Source: Camarhynchus parvulus (taxonomy: Eukaryota; Chordata; Aves; Passeriformes; Thraupidae). Taken from it: a stretch of DNA of 64,000 bases. Positions 1 to 14,018 of this stretch are shown here, piece after piece. Below the pieces are notes generated by a model. That model made no database searches, was not told the DNA's origin, and worked only from the letters and a program-made list of their open reading frames with translations. The stretch's first letter is position 1. Each line of letters begins with the position of its first letter. Both the position numbers and the translations under genes were made by a program. Location of the stretch: assembly GCF_901933205.1 (NCBI RefSeq), contig NC_044572.1, forward strand, positions 34,441,501 through 34,505,500, given 5' to 3'.

Positions 1-2843
1 TATGAGTCATATATATTAAAGCAACTTTTATCAGTCTGTTACTGAGACAGGTGGTGGCATGATTCAAGTTATCTGGCCAAGGGTTCTTTCATGAAATACT
101 ATTTTCCTACAGAAAACATTTTTCTTTTCTTTCCAATTAAAAAGCTGGCCTATGGAATTTTGAGATGTCTGTTGAAATAGTACATTTAGTGTACTTTGCA
201 TTCCTTAAGTGTTGTTCATGCTTGTAGTCCCGGGAAACCATGGGAGTTTGGGTTGCACTGTGGCCTAAGAATATCAGTGTGAACATTCTGTAAGCATAGA
301 TTCTTGTCTTTTATATTTTCATTGCAAGTTCCTGTTTAAATTAGAATCCTGGCAGGTTTTCTAGAGAAGATAGGACTATTTCTTGTGGCATATGTATATT
401 TTAATGGTCTTTTGTAATATAGAAACTGGGATATAAATGTATTGAGTAAAGCCTTATTGACTTTCAGGATTTACCAAATGGCTATGCTGGATTTCATAGA
501 CTAGTACCTTTAACCTCCTCATCTCTTCACCTAAGAATGACGATATGATTGAAGCAAAAATTGTCATTTACTATGAGTAAGTTATATAACTTTTCCAGGA
601 AATTCAAGGCCCATGTGTGCTTTCAGCCTCTATGCTAAAACACATTTTAAATACTTAGAGTCTTAAATATTTTTCTCTGCTTTGTTTTTTGTTGGGGCTT
701 AAACGTGGCTTCATTTTTGTGTCTGAGGTTTTGTAGATAACAGATGATGAACAAACTTTTCTGTGAACCACTTTTTTTGTTTTGTGGATTTGCATGTAGC
801 AAACTTTACCTTCACTTTCAAAATAATGAAGCTTTACTGCTGAACAATAGGGTTCATTTTTGCTGTGAGATGGGTGAAGAGAATAATCAGAAAGATGTAT
901 TGATGTAATCTCTGCATGCGAGATAACTTAAGCAGATTCTGTGTTGGAGGGGCAACAGCAGGTAACACAGGAAAAGCCATTATTCAGCAGGTTTCTCAAG
1001 GACAGCAGGGGGTACTGCAAACTCAGGTTTGTCTGAATGGCTCAGAGCAAAAACACCCTGCACTGTTACACAGAACTTTTCTGTGGATTTAAGTCCATCT
1101 TGACAAGTGCTGGTGAAGATACCAATCCCCGAAAAATACTGTCCTCTGTTTATTTATAGGACAGCTGTTGCACTAAACTCCTGGCTATACTGGCTGCCTT
1201 GACAACATGACTGAAAATCCTGTGGGAATAATTAAATCTCTGGAGAACTTTGGCCTCACTTGCTGCATATGTCAGAGAGTTCAAAACTTTATGTGTAAAG
1301 TCTCTTTTTTTGGCTCCTTCGACTCTCATATCGCCTAGATGGAACAGAAAGCACCAAATGAACAAAGTAGCCTTGTTGTTCTGGCTTCACTCAGATTAGT
1401 AAATTATACCTCACTTGCAGTACTTAACAAATAACACCCACACATAAATGCTAACTTTATTCTCTCTGCATTGCTTTCTTGAAATATGAGTTTATTAAAT
1501 CAAGCTTTGCCTTTCTATTTACTTTTGCAAAATATACCTCATGGATACATAACCAAGAACTTGTAAAGTACATCTGTTTTCTGTAAAGGATTTGTAAAAT
1601 CAGGTGTTCCATCTTATTCTGAAAGGGGTGGATTGCATAGATGTGGCATGAAATTACTTATAAAATAGTAAAATTATAAGCTCTGCTGGACACTATTCAG
1701 TATTTACTCTATAGTACATTTTTTATTTAGTATATGCCTCACTGTAACTTCAAAAAGTAAGGCTACATAAAAAATAGAAATCTAGACAGAAAGCTTCCTT
1801 GGAAAATTGCTAACCTAAGTACAGTCATAGAGTATAATCACGGAATTAAATTTATTTTAGTTCTGACTCTACCTCTGCTGCAACCTCCTTTAGAATCATA
1901 GGATAGCATGGCATAATTTTATTTTTCCTTTCATTCATAGATCATGAGTATAAGCTGTTTGACAAGAGAGATCATGCACTTCAATTCCAATTTTCATTTT
2001 GATTCAATACTCAGTATAGGTGGTAATTAAAGAACTTTTAAAGAAGCTTTCTTTTTAGGATTCCTAAATTCCTAAAGATGCTCTTTCATAAGTTATGTGA
2101 TAGAAAAATATAATTTTTAACCCTCTGGCTAAGGTTGTTATAAATTTTTATAAGTTATACTTTCAACCTGAGATAAATAAGTCATCTGATATTCACACAG
2201 TAATTTGCCATTGCTCTGTATATTAAATATAAAATTGGATTCCTATAGGCAAAATACTTGACTTATCTCAGAGGGCAATGAAAATTGAAATCCATGGGTG
2301 ATGAGGCATAAGGTGGTGAGTTCCATGACTATTATCTGAGGCTTTTGGTGTAAGGTGAGCTCAGGAGATGTAGGTGGATAAGTGATTGCACTACAAATTG
2401 CATAATAAGGATTTTTTCAGCAGGGATCTTTCATGGATGCTTCCTCTGTACTAAGAAAACTCCCCAGAGATGGAAGGATTTTCTGTGATCAGTGGGTCAA
2501 GGGATACAATCAACACCCTAGCAAGATTTCCTCACCTAATAAGTGAGGGACAAGGAGTCTTGAAGTCAGAGACAATGCAGAATCACAGTGATTAATTCTT
2601 ATCTCACCTCTGCCTGGGGGGAAAAAACTTCTAGTTGTATCAGATATATAAAAAAGAAAACAAATGAAAGGAATACAGGAAATTATAAGTGGTATTACTT
2701 TTTTTTCCTTTGAAGATACTCTAAGAATAGCTACCAGACCATGCAGAGCTAAAGTAATTCTATCTATAGCTGGAAGTATATTTTATATATATAATTATAT
2801 AATTATGTATATTACCACCCCTAAAAGAGTTGAAGTAACAATT
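1..2843. other. Gene-poor AT-rich intergenic DNA
   Basis: I see no coding exon, RNA gene or clearly classifiable repeat in this stretch. The short open frames on either strand (60-70 codons) show no recognisable protein motif, no flanking splice sites and no codon pattern that separates them from chance. A short AT-only tract sits at about 2779-2810. Confidence 0.6.
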
Positions 2844-2945
2844 CAGCATGGCACTTAGTGCTATGGTTTGTTTGATATGGGGCTGTTTGATCAATAATTT
2901 GACTTGCTGATCTTGGTCACTTTCCAACCTTAATGATTCTACACA
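2844..2945 (+). mobile_element. CR1 LINE, short 3' tail fragment
   Basis: The stretch follows the end of the avian CR1 3' UTR: a 'catggcacttagtgctatgg' block, then a TTTGATCAA-like block, then 'gacttgctgatcttgg', 'tttccaacct' and a terminal 'aatgattct' octamer-type repeat. Only the last roughly 100 bp are present, which is the usual 5' truncation of CR1 copies. It is diverged from the pattern I remember, so the copy is old. It carries no coding part. Confidence 0.75.
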
Positions 2946-4112
2946 TAAGAATTTGGAGGAATTAGCTGCCCTGATTGCTTCAGAGGTGAAGCACCTACAG
3001 AGACAATGTCATGGGTTCCAGCCTGACAGCATACAAAAAAACATTAACATGTTAAGCTTTCAAAATAAAGCTGGCCTCATTCAGTGAATGTCAAAATTAA
3101 GGCTTCAAAAAGCATAAATTAATCCTGAAGACACTTTTTACCAAGTGGTCTGTAAACCATTGATGGACTGCAAAGCCTATTCCTGTATGTACTGCAAAGA
3201 ACCAAAATGGCCAAACCCAAACTTTGTGTTTAGTTATTTACTTAGATAAAGCAATCATGGGAGTGCTGCAAAAGAATAGTCCTGGGATTTTCTCAAGAAG
3301 CTTAGGTGGATCTCTGACTAAAACATAAAAAAGCACCTTTATAATGATATTTCATGCAATATCTTTGTGACACAATTAGGGGGAGAAATAGAACTCCTGG
3401 AACCAATCCTGTGCATTAGAAAGAGTAGCTTAGTGTTTGCCCAATGCAATAAAAGAATTGCAGAAAAAATATTATGTGATAGCCTGCTTTCTGCTATACA
3501 TAGAGGGTCAGAGTTAACTCTGACATTTTTAGTATTTATTACATAGGCAACTTAACTTAATTAACATTGTTTTGACTGCAGCAAAATTATGAACAACTGA
3601 GAGCAGAAATTTGAAACAGAGTATTAGAGTTGTGTATAAACTTGTTTGTTACAGCCCTGTAGGAAAGAAAAGAAAGAAAAGGAAAGAAACAAAGAGAAAA
3701 AAACAGGTACCTGATGTAGCTGTTCAGTTGGTAAACTACATTTATCACACAACTGATACTCCATAGCTTGTAATGGATCTAAATCTTAATTCATTTCTCA
3801 AACTGGATCATGTACAACTGTGGTGGATTAATATTGGCTAGGTACCAGGTGCCCACTAAAGCCACTAAAGCCACTCTATCACTTCACTCCTCAACTGGAC
3901 AGAGGAAAGAAAATAAAATGAAAGGCTCATGCATGAGTTGAGATACAGATAGGGAGAGATCACTAACTGATTAATGGAATGGGAAAATCAAACTTGACTT
4001 GGGGAAATTAATTGAATTTGTTACCAATCAAAATCAGGGTAGGCTAATACAAGGAAAACAAATCTTAAAAACAGCTTCCTCCCACCTCTTGTTCCTTCAA
4101 ATGTCTCACAGG
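2946..4112. other. Intergenic DNA with small purine-rich and 9-bp repeats
   Basis: No gene is visible. The stretch includes an A/G-rich run (about 3662-3703, GAAA-type units) and a small tandem repeat of the 9-mer ACTAAAGCC (about 3854-3874, a little over two copies). Nothing else can be supported. Confidence 0.55.
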
Positions 4113-4235
4113 ATGAGCTCAGCTGGTTAGAGCATGGTGCTAATAATGCCAAGGTTGTGGCTCCAATCTCTGTATGGACTGTACACATCAGAGTCAGGAC
4201 CTTCTGGGTCCCTTCCAACTCAGAATATTCAGTAG
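4113..4235 (+). mobile_element. tRNA-Ile-derived SINE with CR1-like tail (TguSINE1-like)
   Basis: The 5' two-thirds follow a tRNA-Ile(AAU) gene. There is an A-box region 'gagctcagctggttagagc', an anticodon-loop region 'tgctaataatgcc' with the AAT anticodon, and a B-box-like GGCTCCAATCT at about 4159-4169 (consensus GGTTCRANNCC, so partly decayed). The 3' third switches to a CR1-like end, 'gggtcccttccaactcag' and then 'aatattc'. That tRNA-Ile head plus CR1 tail is the design described for passerine TguSINE1, which is thought to be mobilised by CR1 reverse transcriptase. Decay of the B box makes this copy probably inactive. It is not a functional tRNA gene, because the acceptor stem and the 3' end of a tRNA are not preserved. 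Confidence 0.82.
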
Positions 4236-4267
4236 ATGATATCTGTAGGTAACTTTACTCCTGATTT

Positions 4268-4600
4268 CCATTGCAGTGCAGGGAGACAAGGAGTGGTGGT
4301 TCCAGTCAGTTCATCACATGTTGTTTCTGCTGCTGCTGCTTCCTTATCCTAAGGGAGATGAATCTTTTCCCTGCTCCAGTGTGAGGTCCCTTCCATAGGA
4401 GACAGTTCTTCATGAACTTCTCCAGTGTGAGTCCTTCCCACAGGCTATAGTTCTGCAGGAGGTGCCCCAGTGGAGGCCCCTTCCACAGCAGCCTGCCCTT
4501 CAGGAACAGCCTGCTCCAGTGCAGGTTTCCCGTCATTACAAGTCTTGCCCAGAAAACCTGCTCCAGTGTGGGGTCCTCTCTATGTTTTCCCATGCATATA
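4268..4600 (-). repeat. Avian interspersed repeat with internal tandem units (probably LTR/ERV-derived)
   Basis: The core 'ctccagtgtgaggtcccttcc' motif recurs in imperfect form at about 4374, 4420, 4465, 4512 and 4560, separated by 'cagttcttcatgaac'-like spacers. This gives a decayed tandem array of roughly 45-60 bp units. Read on the minus strand it has the 'cactggagcagg...ctgaaggg' rhythm that I associate with a common avian interspersed repeat, which I believe belongs to an LTR retrotransposon. The array keeps one minus-strand frame open for about 95 codons, giving a repetitive W/L/G-rich peptide; I regard that as a by-product. The family assignment is from memory and is the weak part; the internal repetition is directly visible. 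Confidence 0.55.
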
Positions 4601-7600
4601 TCTCAAATCTTATCTGAGGAGGTTATCTATAAAATTATCCATATAGCAGTGCTAACCTGAAACTTAAAAATAAAAATTTAAGGTACAGTGATACTTTTGT
4701 CAGATATCCACTAGCAGCTAAGCTGGAGAGCAGCTCACTTTACAGAGATCATGAAATAATTGTGGATGGGTACGTGCTGTGATCATATTTACCTGAGCTA
4801 GATTGGAGCAAGCAGCTGAGAGCCAAAGTGTCTCAGCTCCCATCACCCATGTAACCTAAAGCCTTCATTCCATCTGTTGCTGTGTTTTTGCATGTGACAC
4901 AAAGGATACATTTTATAAACACCTTTTTTTTTAATATTAAACTGCATTACAGTCTGAAATTTTATGTGTTGAAATCAACTCTTGATTAAGCCAGTATATA
5001 CCAATGAACTGAAAACGGTTGATTTTAAACAGTACAAGGCAGGGAAGAATCCACCCTTCTCCTACTACAGTGCTTGCAATCTCATTTCTAGATCTGTATC
5101 TGTAGCATACAGCACACATTTCTGTTCACAATTTCACAATATACTTTCCATATTTACACCTGTTACAAGCCCTTCCAAATAATTTGTCTGCAGAATTTGG
5201 TATTAACACAGTTTTTTCTATAAACTGTGCCATGGTGAGAATATATGTGTAGTTCAGAGCACACAACCTTCACATTATCTCTGTAGCAGTGTGAACTGAT
5301 GTCAAGAAATGGGGGGTTTAATCTGACTGAACAAGTTGTTTTCTTAAACCCTGTTTTGTCTTTTGGAGTCAGATCACTTCCCTCTTGAGTCAGTGGAAAA
5401 CTCTTGTGAATTTAAGCAGAACTTGAACTGAAGCTTTAGCATAAGCATGTGCTTCTTTTTTATTGTATGCCTTTTAGAATAGAATAAATAGAATAAAATA
5501 GATTTTTGGAAGTGGAATAAGTATAAGAATAAAACACACAGAATATTAAATAAAAGGAACCTTTGAAATCAGATGTTTTACAGTTTACTCAAAGGCATTT
5601 ACAATAATGTACATAGCACATAGGCAATGGGACTGGAAGTTTTTTGTAATGTTTTAGTGCAGAGAACCTAGCCATGTTTAATGGAAGATGAACAGTCTGT
5701 ATTTGCTAGAAGAGGCAGCTGTCCAGGCTATTTCCCCAGGAATGCACTGGTGGCAACTGGCAGGGTCCCAGCTGATGTGCCCCAAAACTGAGTCCTCTAG
5801 AAAATTTAAAACGTGAAAAGGACTGATCCAGAGCTGAAGCACATCAAATAAAGTGGAAAGATGCTAAAAATCTTGGGTACAGCAGTTAAGTAGCTTGCTA
5901 GGAATAAAGTGAATATAGGTGAATACTACCCCACTGACGAAAGGGAATGCTTTAACATGGACTTCAAGAATATCATGGTGGTCTCCATAAGTGAAGAAAG
6001 TCTCTGTAAGCATGTGATCCCAGCTATGCATGTCTTATTCCTTTCCTAGCTAGTCTCCTTTCAAATGGTTATGTTCCAGTGTATAAACACGGCCCATGGT
6101 TTGAGCTCCGAATTCACTGCTGGTGAGTATTTAAAAGTCTCTGTCACATGACCAAGGATTTAATTGTCACTTTGCTTGCCAGTCCCTTCAGAGAGGCTGA
6201 AGCAGGTGGGAGTAAAAGTCAGTTCTTCCCACGGATAACTGAAGGACCTCCAAATCTTCATAACCATTGATATAACATTGTTCAGCTACAAAAAATTGCA
6301 CTATCTTTAAGAAAAAGTAGAATTCCCTTCATGTTCCTAACTTGTCCTCTTCTGAATAAAATACTTGTTTCCCCAGATGAAGTTTCTCTTAAGAGATAAG
6401 ACATCTTTCCTATTTTTCCTTCTGTATTTAATAATTTCATCATCCATTATGTAGTCCATCTGCCCTCTTGTGGTTTCCTTTTTGATCTTTCCACTTTTAC
6501 TTTGCATTTTTCAGAGACTTCTTGACTATTTTATATTTCCTGTTCTCTAAGTATGGGATGAGCTCACAAGTCAAGTTTCACCTCACAATGTATTTTTCTA
6601 GTCTGAGTAACTCTGAAATCCATTTTTAGAGTTAGATGAGGCTGGGAATTAGTTGCAGCCCTGGAAAGACTCCAGTGTTGTGAACAGTACAGTCAGTTCT
6701 TTTAGGACTTTTCCCAGTTTCTCTTACAGTCTGAGGGGAAAGTCCTTTCTCCTAACTCTCTGTTCTAAATGGATTTTTAAGTTTTTTCTCAGCTGACTTG
6801 AAACACTTTTTCTTGGAAATAGAGCCTTTAACTAAGAAGTAGCCTGCACTACCCTTAGCCTGGTGAGCACTATGTGCTATGCATTAACATAACTGATGTC
6901 AATAGGGATATTTGCTAAACATTGCTTTTTAAGAGAGGCTTTATATTCACCTTGGCAAGTCAAACTCTGTCAGGCAATAGGAGGAGATCTCTGTGGTGTA
7001 TAATTGTATCATGGGATGCAGGACACTCACTGATGATAAGGTGGAAAACCTTTGTCCTCATTATCCCTTATTCTTCAAATGGAGTAATTGCTAAATCTCA
7101 AATTCTACCATCACCATGAAAGGATGTATTTAAGAAGAAAGGTTCTTCTCAGTGTATCATTATCTGGTGCTCAACACAGATCACTGAATGGAAATCTAGG
7201 ATTGGATTCCTGGTTGTTTGCAGTTTTGACCTTTTTAAAATGCCTTTCACATCTGTGCTCCCAGATGGGGTAGCTGAGGTGTGTGTGACAGGTGACTGGC
7301 AGGAGAGAGTCAGGGGATCCTCTACAGCTCTTCAGAAAGGACAAGGTCTCTCACTGGTTGGTTCTCTTCTAAATACTGCATGGGGCAAGCTTTTTAAATA
7401 AACTTCTGGACTGCCTAAGGTGTGTACTAGAATTTGCTGAATTATGTACTAAGATTTACCTTATTTGACATTTATTTTTTTCTTATTTTGGTTTCCAGAA
7501 ATTTTTTAATTGTAATCAACTTGTCAACCTCTTGTTTGACAGAAAAACCATATACAATGCCATGAACCCCTCCCATTCTTTATGGCTCCTTTGAGACTCA

Positions 7601-8144
7601 CAAAATGACCCTGAACCTTACTTAATGAGACCTGAGAAGTGTATGTGTGGGGAAAGTTCAGTGCTGAAAACACTAAGTGTTTGTCAAAGATTCCCAGGAC
7701 AGAGTATAGAAAGTGAGAAAAACAAAAATGGACCACTGCTACATTTTTATATTCCTTAGCTTGGAAAGAACAACTTAATATTATTGCTAAAAGTACCCCA
7801 CAGGCATTTCTCAGCCTATATGAGCTCTGAAAATTGAGGAAGCTGGAAGCTGCTTCCAGGAAGCCTCAGGGTATATCTATAGAGAGAGTTGCAGACAGAA
7901 GGAGGGTACTCATCCCACACTAAGTTTACTGGCTGCAAGCCAGCTGTGGGCAAGGGCCAGGTACAGCTATTTTAGCACAGTCCTGAGCTTCAGCTAAGAT
8001 GCTGTCTGCCTCTCGGACAGCAGGCTCTTGTGGGAAGAGAGAATTGCTTCCTTTTAGAAATCCCTCTTTTTGAGTTGCTCCTCTCACAGCCACTGAAAAC
8101 TAAATTCTCACCATTTGTAACTATATCACTAATCCAATGCCTTC
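4601..8144. other. Gene-poor intergenic DNA
   Basis: I find no convincing exon or RNA gene. Overlapping short frames at 4.94-5.18 kb (both strands) and 6.92-7.27 kb lack recognisable motifs. An AGAATAAA-type low-complexity patch lies at about 5477-5502, and an old repeat is listed separately. Confidence 0.55.
5370..5452. repeat. Possible ancient sauropsid interspersed repeat
   Basis: The pattern 'gagtcagtggaaaac' followed by 'aagcagaacttgaactgaag' and 'agcataagcatgtgctt' resembles the old repeats built around 'cattgacttcaatgg' that are abundant in turtles, crocodilians and birds. The match is imperfect and judged by eye. It is more likely an old repeat than unique sequence, but this is uncertain. 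Confidence 0.3.
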
Positions 8145-8768
<624 letters not shown>

Positions 8769-11700
8769 GAAAACCACTCTGGTTTCACTAAATGTATTTC
8801 AAAAGCTATAATAGAATTATTAAGAAAGGAAAAGTCCTCTAAAGAACTGAAGAGTAGGATCTTCTTCATCCACATAGAAAGTTTACTTACTGCAGTGTTC
8901 CTCTCTCATCAGGGTGTTTGTCTGTTGATTTGCAATTTAACACTTAAGGACTTCTGAAAACAGATGAACAATAAAGAAATAATTGCATTTATGTTTATCC
9001 ATTGCTTTATTAATGAGCTCAAATTATTTTCAACCAAATAAAACCCAGTTACTCAAAAGATGGTGCCTGGCCTTACAAGGCCTGAAATGAACACTAACAA
9101 ATCTACACTACCATGCCTCAAACTTAGTTCACCTTTAGTAAATCATAGGTATCTGATATCTCTGATTATTTATTTCTCAGGATGAGAAATTGTATATTAA
9201 CGCTCAGAAGGAGACAACATAGTTATTACTCCTTCCCCTTTTTCATAAAGCAAAAATAAACTTATGTCATCAGGGTTATACATCCTTCTAAATGGAGATC
9301 CTGTGGTGTGAGCTATGAAGTGCAGCCAGTTGTATCTACAGCCAGATGCTCCAATTGTGGAGGTGTAGGGGAAAGAAGTATATTGTCTGTGGAACCAGTA
9401 AACCAAACCAAACCAAATCCCATCCTGAAGACTCTCAGAAGTTAGTTGGTACTTTAAACCTTGCTTGTTTTCATCAGAAATTAGGAGGTACAGACAACCA
9501 AAAGAAAGTAATTTAATTTTTTCAATTTGTCCTGAAAGCCTGTGTAACTTAACTTTTGACTGAAGTAGAAGATTTTCTGTTCATTTTAGGACAAACTCCT
9601 GTTTTATGTCCCATATCTTGACTCCAGAATTACTTCAGGTAATATTTTAAACATTTTCTAATTTACACTTAACCAGAAGAATATAAGCCTGCGGAAGTTT
9701 CAGCATTCATGAGAATAAATTTGGTCAGCAAGAGTTACTCAATGCTACATAAAAGTTGCTGTAATAATAGAAATTCTGGGCTAAATTCTGTGATGAAGTA
9801 AATGGCATGGTTTAGTCAATTCTGTGAAAACTCATCAAGGGTTACCACCATGCAAACTTATCCTGGCTTTATTTTCTTTTAAATAAAAAAACAGTCTTCA
9901 TGTGGCTTCTGTGAAATATAACACTCTTTTTTTTTCCTAGCAAAGGTAAATTGTAGTAGAATTTAATTTGTCCTATGATCTAACACTTAAATTTAGTTAC
10001 TAAAAAGGTAAGATTTTTAAGTCATTTCCAAGGAGTAAACTGGGATTCCAGGGGTAGGCTGTGTTTTTTAAAGACATATCTGAGCAAAAAAAGAGAAGTA
10101 TTATAAAGCAGGGCAATTTATTGTTCTGCATTGTTCTTAAGACTGTGCATGAAAAATCAAAGGTCAAAGGCTTTTAAACTGTTTATATTCTGTCTTTGTT
10201 TTTCAACTGCAGTATTTCTGAGTTTAAGTAGAAGTAATATTTACTAAGAAACCATAAGCAGTAAATGGTTCTCTTGTGTTGCTTATTACACTCACATGAT
10301 GTCACAAATATTATGAGATTGTGATATCCCAGTTTTAGACAGATTGAGTTATACTCCTGCTGCTTTTCTGACTGTGGACACAAAGAGCTGACATTTGTGG
10401 TGTACAGGGGTGTTCAGTTAATGAACACCACTGTCATTACTCTAGTGCCTAGTAATGAACCCTGGTAATGAGCACTAGTGCCATCACTTTTTAGAATTCT
10501 GACAGACAGAGCAGATTAATAAGATTACTACAGAATTAATAAGATCTGCTAGTAGCAAAATGTTGCCCTCATAAGACATATGTATAGTGAGTTCAGGCTA
10601 GGCCATTATACCTGGAATTCACCTGACCTTGAGCTAGCAAAATCACAAATAGCCTAACTAACAGCAGCAGCAACAATTCATCAGTACTGCAACAAGCAGC
10701 AGAGTGTAATACTGTAACCTTACTCCAATGCATAGCCAGTGCTATTGAAAGATTTGTGACTCATCCACATAGGCAACATAAACTCTATAACATTTCTTTT
10801 GCTTTTGAGATCACCTATGTTATAGGTTCATACAGCATTTAGTATGTTGGGTTAACCTGACTAAATTGATAAGACACAGGAAGTTCTAAAACCACTGAAG
10901 GAATTTTAAGCGCAAACTAAAGGAAAGAAGAGAACACAAGTCTTGTACATCATAGGGCACAGAACTGTCCTTGAAAAAGTCATCCTTGAGGAGAATGTGG
11001 TTGCTAGCAGTTTCAGCAGAGAAATCACAAATTGAATGGGCCTCAAAACCATTGTTCTTTTATCAGTTTAAGGTCAGATTGTGGCTAAAGTATATTGAAA
11101 AGGAAGGGAGAGTTTTCCTTGTGTCATCCCAAGAGGAACCACTGGAACAAATGCCTTGCCTTCACGGGAGAAGGAGGAGGAGCATACATCTGTCTCATGC
11201 AAAGGAGCAAGAATGGCATTTGTTTTCCTATAAACAATATTGATTCTTGTAGTAGAACATGGTCATATTGGCAGTGCAGCAAAACAAACCTCCTTATGCA
11301 ATTTACGCATTTCTCTTCTGGCAACTGCAGTCTCAAGAACACCAGTCTTTGACTTTCTCCAGCTGTTACATTCATACAAAGAAGCAGTATAAATGAAAGT
11401 GTTATTGCTGCCAATCATCAGACCCTCTGAAGGATCTTCTGTCCTCTCTGAGTACTGTGGGGCATAAACATTAGTCACTATTGAGTATTGTATTTCAATG
11501 TTTACCACTGTAAATGCCACAATTTTGAATAGATAAAGACAAGTAGCATAATAACGACTGGACTAGCTACATTAAAAATGCCCTGATTATTACAAACATG
11601 CACCACATAAGTATTTCTCATTGTGCCACCACTCCCAATGAGGAAGATTCATGTACCTCTTTTACCTTAGCTAATTCCAAATTATTTTGCACACTTCCTA

Positions 11701-14018
11701 AGCAGATCTGACTGAGTTCCCACTCCTGTGGACCTCCCTTGGTCAGTCTTTGCCCACTAGGAAAGCCAATCATCAAAAGGCAGTCTCAGGACGACCATAT
11801 CCAGTGCTAAGTAGGAAGAAAAGGCAATCTGATGAAGGCACCCAATCTAGCAACAGTTCACACTACCTGTGTCTGTCTTACAGCCATTGGCTTTGTGCCC
11901 TTGTCTTTTCCAAGGAGTCCTGTGATGTCTGAGCAGCCTGATCACTTCAGACAGGTTGGGCTGGGAGTGGATTGTGTAGACACACCTAAATTTCCACAAG
12001 GAACATTTCAAGAAACTCAGTGCTATTTAACTACACCACCATACTGATTTGTGAAACATGCTCACATGTGTTTTAGTGTGGCCAAACTGTTGCATATCGC
12101 ATTGATCAGCTTTTCTACTATTGCAGGAGTAATGACTGAACTTCCAACATCACTGAGGGGTGCTGCACCAACACACAGCATTGTTTCATTACTGAAAGGG
12201 TCAGATTTTGACAAATCCACAAAAACTGTGTAGAGGCCACAGGGGATCATGTCTGAATGAAGATTTTTCTTCAGTATGAGTCATTCAAATAGGATGAGAG
12301 GGGACACTGTACTGCCTCTCAGGTGGAGTAGCATAAGATTCAAATCACTGCAGTTGTATATTTAAACATGAATAGTTCCCAACTGCTGTCTTCCTTCATT
12401 TCACCCAGGAACATTAAAGGGATGTGGGATTCAGATACAGTAGCATCAGTGCTCACCATTTGGAAATGATTGAAGGAAATTCTACCTGAAATATCTTTGG
12501 GTTTACTTTATTTATCTTCTGTCTTATATCAGAAGCAGTTGAGTATCTTCTCTCCCCTTTGACATGGGATTTTACAAGAAGTAAAAAAATGTACATAGCT
12601 CCTGGATGCATTCAAGTGTGATCTAAGGACTGAGCAGCACAATTATTTGAAGTTACTTCTTACTAAATCACTTTAACAATGTATTTCTAGAAAAAGCAGA
12701 CTGTAGTGCTTTTTTAACAGCTTTGCAAAATCAACACAGAGCCTTTGATTGTATGTATTTACACTCACCTGAGTCAAACTGTGCAATACGCCCAAAGGAT
12801 AATAACCTTCAAAACAAAGCACATAAATTTTCATTGGCCTGATCACTGTTTGTCTTACCTCCAGCTGGAACTGATGCTGCTTCAATAAAGTCAGTCCTTG
12901 GACTAGTCTTGAATATCAAATATAGTTGTGATTTTAAATGGCCTAAGTCTGCAACATGGATTACTTTCAGTCTAACTAAACTTGACTCTGCATCCCTCCC
13001 CATAAAAATGTCTGAAAGAAGATTTCTGCAACAATTGCCTGGATCCTCCACAATACAAGCCATTGCTATGATTCATGTGCCTGTGGATGAAGAGAGAGCG
13101 CAATGCAGCCTCTGTACCTTCAGGCACACTTGCTGCTCTCCCTGCTGTCCATGTCCAGTTCCATCCAGAAATATCGACAGCAGTTTTCCTGCCTGTCACA
13201 GGTGTGTCCTAAATTAAATATGCCCCAGTTCCCCTGAAAGGACAAATAAATACTCAGTCTTGGTGAACTTTGGTGTTCCTGCTCTACAGGAGAGCCCATG
13301 TGAGGTAAATAAAGAAAAACAAAGAGAGAATTTGAATTTACTAAAATATGAATATGGAAAGTCTTGAAAAATATTTTCATTCTTTATCAAAATTTAATCT
13401 ATCTTTTAATCCTTTGGCCACCAGTGTGAAGCACCATGCAGTCTTCTGAATGCAAAATGTAGAATTCCTTCCCTTCACATAGCGCTGCAGAATTGTAATC
13501 TTTTGTCCAATCATATTCACATGCCACAAGCTGTCAGAATACTGATGGGAGATACTGACCCTCCATCCCCTGCTGGGAATAAAAACGTGTTGCATCTAAA
13601 TGGCTGTGCTATAAATAGTTAAAGCTGGTGATATTTCTTCAGGACAGTTCTTGCTGGCTGTCAATGAGCTATCTTAGAAAAACACTTCAGAAATTGAACA
13701 TCTCCTGCTCCATTGCTGGCAGGAAAGAGACCAGGGTCCACAAATGGAGGATTGTCACCAGGTGGCACATCTTGGGGTGTGCAGAAAAATGCCATCCATG
13801 GAGAGACAGAATTTATCATCTGATGTAGTTGAGCAGCTTTGCTGGAGGAAGTTGCCTATGTTGGTATCAGAAATTTGTGTCTATTGTTTGCTCAAGTGCT
13901 CCACAAAGCTAAAGGATTAATCAGCAAGCTGACATGAGATTTAATAGCTTTTAAAGGAACCTAATTTTTAGAATCCATGCTTTCTTATGGAGTGTGTTGT
14001 CTTAAAAATCAATAAATT
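8769..14018. other. Gene-poor intergenic DNA; possible decayed coding relic on minus strand
   Basis: No intact gene is visible. Between about 11.1 and 13.6 kb the minus strand holds a run of overlapping 60-100-codon frames in alternating phases (for example 13595-13377, 13380-13120, 13199-12972, 13063-12809 and 12885-12673). I do not recognise the peptides, and chance is an adequate explanation. I therefore do not annotate a pseudogene, but raise it under findings. Confidence 0.45.

Noticed and set aside
4113..4185. tRNA-Ile gene
   Set aside because: The anticodon region is tRNA-Ile-like, but the B box is altered, the acceptor stem is not preserved and a CR1-like tail follows. It is a SINE.
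11095..11352. Plus-strand 85-codon frame with cysteines, considered as a retroviral envelope relic
   Set aside because: No envelope landmarks (no CXXC/CX6CC, no cleavage site, no transmembrane segment) and no flanking LTRs.
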